A stretch of DNA of 15,927 nt from JBDTNL01 sp039933785 (GTDB lineage: Bacteria > Acidobacteriota > Thermoanaerobaculia > Multivoradales > JAGPDF01): NCBI GenBank assembly GCA_039933785.1, contig JBDTNL010000078.1:1-15927 (forward strand), written 5' to 3'. Made by a program: the position numbers and the translations under genes. Positions within the stretch are counted from its first letter, which is position 1, and every line of letters starts with the position of its first letter. The notes beneath the pieces were generated by a model. That model ran no database searches and was not told the DNA's origin. It was given only the letters and a program-made list of their open reading frames with translations. Shown in pieces: positions 13,907 through 15,927 of the stretch.

Positions 13907-15922
13907 CTAGGGAAGTACCCCGATCGCGCGATCGATCTCGTCCGGGTGGTAAAGGACGCCGTCCTTGATCACCAGCTGCACCTTGCGAATATCGCTGATC
14001 CGGACGCTGGGGTCGCCGTCGAGCACGATCAGATCAGCCAACATGCCGGGCGCGACGGTACCGACTTCGCCATCGCTCTTCATCACCCGCGCCGCATCGA
14101 GCGTCGCGATGCGCAAGACCACGGGCGCGGGAATGCCGGCCTCGACGTAGAGCTCGAGCTCGCGGTGGTAAGCGAAGCCCGCCAGACTGTCGGTGCCAGC
14201 GACGATCTGCACGCCGTTCTTGTAGAGCTCCCCCACCATGTGCTGCATGGCCCGGAAGCCCTGGTGGTAGCGCTCCTCCATGCCCGCCGGAGCCTGCAGG
14301 CCGCCGCCAAGGAATCCGCGGCGCACCTGCGGCGGCAAACGGTCCGCGACCGCCGCGAATGCCGGGTCGATCTCACCTGCCTTGCCGAGGAACATGCCCT
14401 CGAAGGTCACCAAAGTGGGATCCGAAACCACGTGTTTGTCGCGCAGCAGGTGGATGAAGTCCTGCACCGGCCGCGACTGCAGGTCAAGGCCCGCGCCGCG
14501 TTCGCCGATGGCATGGAAGCGGGCCGGCGTCCGCGTGTCCGGCACTTCCTTGGCAAAGAAGTTGAGCAGCAGGAAGTTCGCATGCTGAATTTCGTCGAAG
14601 CCGAGCTTGACGCACTGTTCGGCGGTCATGAACGCCGGAATATGCCCCGAGACCCGCAGGCCGCGACGGTGCGCCTCGGTGATGATCGGCGGCACCAGCT
14701 TGGGATCGAGCGAGCTGTAGAGCTTGATCTGCTCGTACCCGAGGTCGGCGTAGCGGTCGACCCACATGAGCGCATCCTTGGGGTTGTCGACCAGCACTTT
14801 CGAGGGTCCGGCATAGGGCCCGGGTCCATCGATGAATCCAGCGCGGTGCACGCGTGGCCCCACGGCCTGGCCTGAATCCCAACTGGTCTTGAGCGCGGTC
14901 AAGATATCGATGTCGTTCGCCATGTCGCGCGCCGAGGTGACGCCGGCCGCGATGTCGAGCGGTCCGTCGCTCGAGGACAAGTGACTGTGCATGTCCCACA
15001 TCCCGGGCATCACGAAACGCCCTCGGGCATCGATTTTCTGCGCTCCGTCCGGCACGGGGATGCTGCCGTCGGCGGCGACAGCCTGAATCCGATTTCCCGC
15101 CACGACGATGGTCGTGCCAGGGGTGACGCTGCCGGTTGCGGGGTCGAAGAGGCGTGCCCCGGTGATCACCAAGCCCTTGGCCGGCCGGTGCGCGAGCTGA
15201 GCCCCCAGGCCTGCGAAGTATTCGGTCTCGGCCCGCTGGTCCTCTTTCAGGAGATCGGGAAGCACCGACTCGAAGCCCTCCCGAACGACCCCGAGCCAGC
15301 CGCCGCCAGTATCGGCAAACAGGCCACCGTCGGCGTCGAGCCAGAGATAGAACGGCGAGAAGCCCAACCCCTGGATCGCCACGTGGGAGACCGTGCGCGT
15401 ACTGCCTCCGGCGGGAAGCTTCTTCTCGCCGAGGACATGGAGCCGAGCCTCCCCGGCGGGCAGGAGCGTCAGCCGATGGTCCTTGGCGCGCAGCAGCGCC
15501 AGAGCCAAGACCGCGCCATCCGTGGGGAGATTGTTGAACGAAACGTAGAAGGCGGGAGCGGACGCTGCGTTCTTGCCGCTCTCGCCCTGGCTCGACCAGG
15601 AAGCGCCGGCGGCCTCGCGAGCGAACGCTTCCTTGACCGGCACTTTGAAGTAGTCGTTGCCGGTGACCTCGACCTTGGTCGGCAGACCCTGGGCGTCGAC
15701 CTCCATCACCTGATGCAGCTTCGGCCCTCGCCCGCGATCGTTGTACTCGAAGTCACAGTCACGCCCGCCGCCGGCGCGCATCCGGCAGCTCGCCGCTCCG
15801 GCTGGATTGCCGAACATCAGCGCCTTGTACCGAGCCTCGGTCGGCGCTGGGTCGGCGGCATGTCCGACGGCTGGCAGGACGGCTGGCGACAGCACGATGA
15901 GGCAGAGAGCGGCGCGGCGCAT
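13907..15922 (-). CDS. Exported amidohydrolase with about 220-residue N-terminal extension
   Basis: A 671-residue exported hydrolase. The ATG at 15922 begins a signal peptide (to about residue 23, 'LPAVGHA'), and only 5 bases remain upstream, so its leader cannot be judged. Residues 25-245 form an extra beta-rich domain with 'FEYNDRGRGPKL' and 'VEVTGNDYFK', which I do not assign to a named family. The catalytic part starts near 250 ('LVITGARLFDP'). It has 'WDMHSHL' (His312, His314), Lys400 in 'YEQIKLYSS' (expected carbamylated ligand), His427 in 'SGHIPAF', His447 in 'IQHANF', and Asp578 in 'AGTDSLAG', and it ends with the usual 'LADLIVLDGDP' strand. The amidohydrolase fold is certain and a peptidase-like or lactam-like substrate is only probable. 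It is upstream of the DUF4388 gene on the same strand, 61 bases away. Confidence 0.92.
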   Translation of the reverse strand: MRRAALCLIVLSPAVLPAVGHAADPAPTEARYKALMFGNPAGAASCRMRAGGGRDCDFEYNDRGRGPKLHQVMEVDAQGLPTKVEVTGNDYFKVPVKEAFAREAAGASWSSQGESGKNAASAPAFYVSFNNLPTDGAVLALALLRAKDHRLTLLPAGEARLHVLGEKKLPAGGSTRTVSHVAIQGLGFSPFYLWLDADGGLFADTGGGWLGVVREGFESVLPDLLKEDQRAETEYFAGLGAQLAHRPAKGLVITGARLFDPATGSVTPGTTIVVAGNRIQAVAADGSIPVPDGAQKIDARGRFVMPGMWDMHSHLSSSDGPLDIAAGVTSARDMANDIDILTALKTSWDSGQAVGPRVHRAGFIDGPGPYAGPSKVLVDNPKDALMWVDRYADLGYEQIKLYSSLDPKLVPPIITEAHRRGLRVSGHIPAFMTAEQCVKLGFDEIQHANFLLLNFFAKEVPDTRTPARFHAIGERGAGLDLQSRPVQDFIHLLRDKHVVSDPTLVTFEGMFLGKAGEIDPAFAAVADRLPPQVRRGFLGGGLQAPAGMEERYHQGFRAMQHMVGELYKNGVQIVAGTDSLAGFAYHRELELYVEAGIPAPVVLRIATLDAARVMKSDGEVGTVAPGMLADLIVLDGDPSVRISDIRKVQLVIKDGVLYHPDEIDRAIGVLP

Positions 15923-15927
15923 GAAGA

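Noticed and set aside
13902..13914. Palindrome TTCCC-CTA-GGGAA at the stop of the 671-residue amidohydrolase as a terminator
   Set aside because: Arms of only 5 bases, mostly inside the coding region, and no U-tract. This is within chance for such DNA.
12571..14875. Two long plus-strand frames opposite the DUF4388 gene and the 671-residue amidohydrolase
   Set aside because: They are His/Arg/Gly-rich translations with no motif or start signal, explained by codon bias of the genes on the minus strand.
1..15927. CRISPR array, tRNA/rRNA gene, insertion sequence or prophage remnant
   Set aside because: No spaced direct repeats, tRNA-like cloverleaf, terminal inverted repeats, transposase or integrase motifs were seen. 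Coding density and gene types are those of ordinary chromosome.

Overview
The window is GC-rich (roughly two thirds G+C by eye) and almost completely coding. It reads as ordinary chromosome of a Gram-negative bacterium: there is an outer-membrane TonB-dependent receptor and several exported proteins. The HEAT-repeat plus DUF4388 protein, the secreted amidohydrolases and the base composition would suit Acidobacteriota (for example Thermoanaerobaculia) or a deltaproteobacterial relative. That placement is inference from gene content only. I see no tRNA, rRNA, CRISPR array, insertion sequence, integrase or phage gene, and no intergenic gap over 300 bases.

Layout. Positions 1-549 (+) are the 3' part of an unrecognised gene, followed by a spacer with four 9-base tandem repeats and a TonB-dependent receptor (672-2780, +). 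The receptor converges on a minus-strand pair: an esterase (4196-5041) and, downstream of it, a secreted beta-propeller-like protein (2833-4122). A strong inverted repeat lies between the receptor and propeller stop codons. mobA (5122-5718, +) diverges from the esterase and overlaps the 3' end of a plsC-type acyltransferase (5686-6516, -) tail to tail. The acyltransferase and a class I/II aminotransferase (6553-7701, +) diverge from start codons only 36 bases apart.

Everything from 7708 to 15922 is on the minus strand. In transcription order it is: a 671-residue amidohydrolase with a large N-terminal extension, an 830-residue HEAT/DUF4388 protein, a SrkA-type kinase, a second exported amidohydrolase, a Nit-family carbon-nitrogen hydrolase, and a small four-helix membrane protein. 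The last three are joined by stop/start overlaps and form a clear operon, which meets the aminotransferase tail to tail with 6 bases between them.

How the genes may work together. The best supported unit is the amidohydrolase/nitrilase/membrane-protein operon, with a periplasmic hydrolase followed by a cytoplasmic amidase. The Nit-family amidase next to an aminotransferase recalls the known pairing of omega-amidases or deaminated-glutathione amidases with glutamine transaminases. The kinase and the HEAT/DUF4388 protein may form a stress or signalling unit.

The most notable non-coding signal is a TANNNT hexamer 7-8 bases upstream of four start codons (mobA, plsC, aminotransferase, srkA), none of which has a Shine-Dalgarno sequence. 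This suggests leaderless transcription and is sharpest in the back-to-back plsC/aminotransferase promoter. I found no convincing undescribed multi-gene system; the items under findings are leads.
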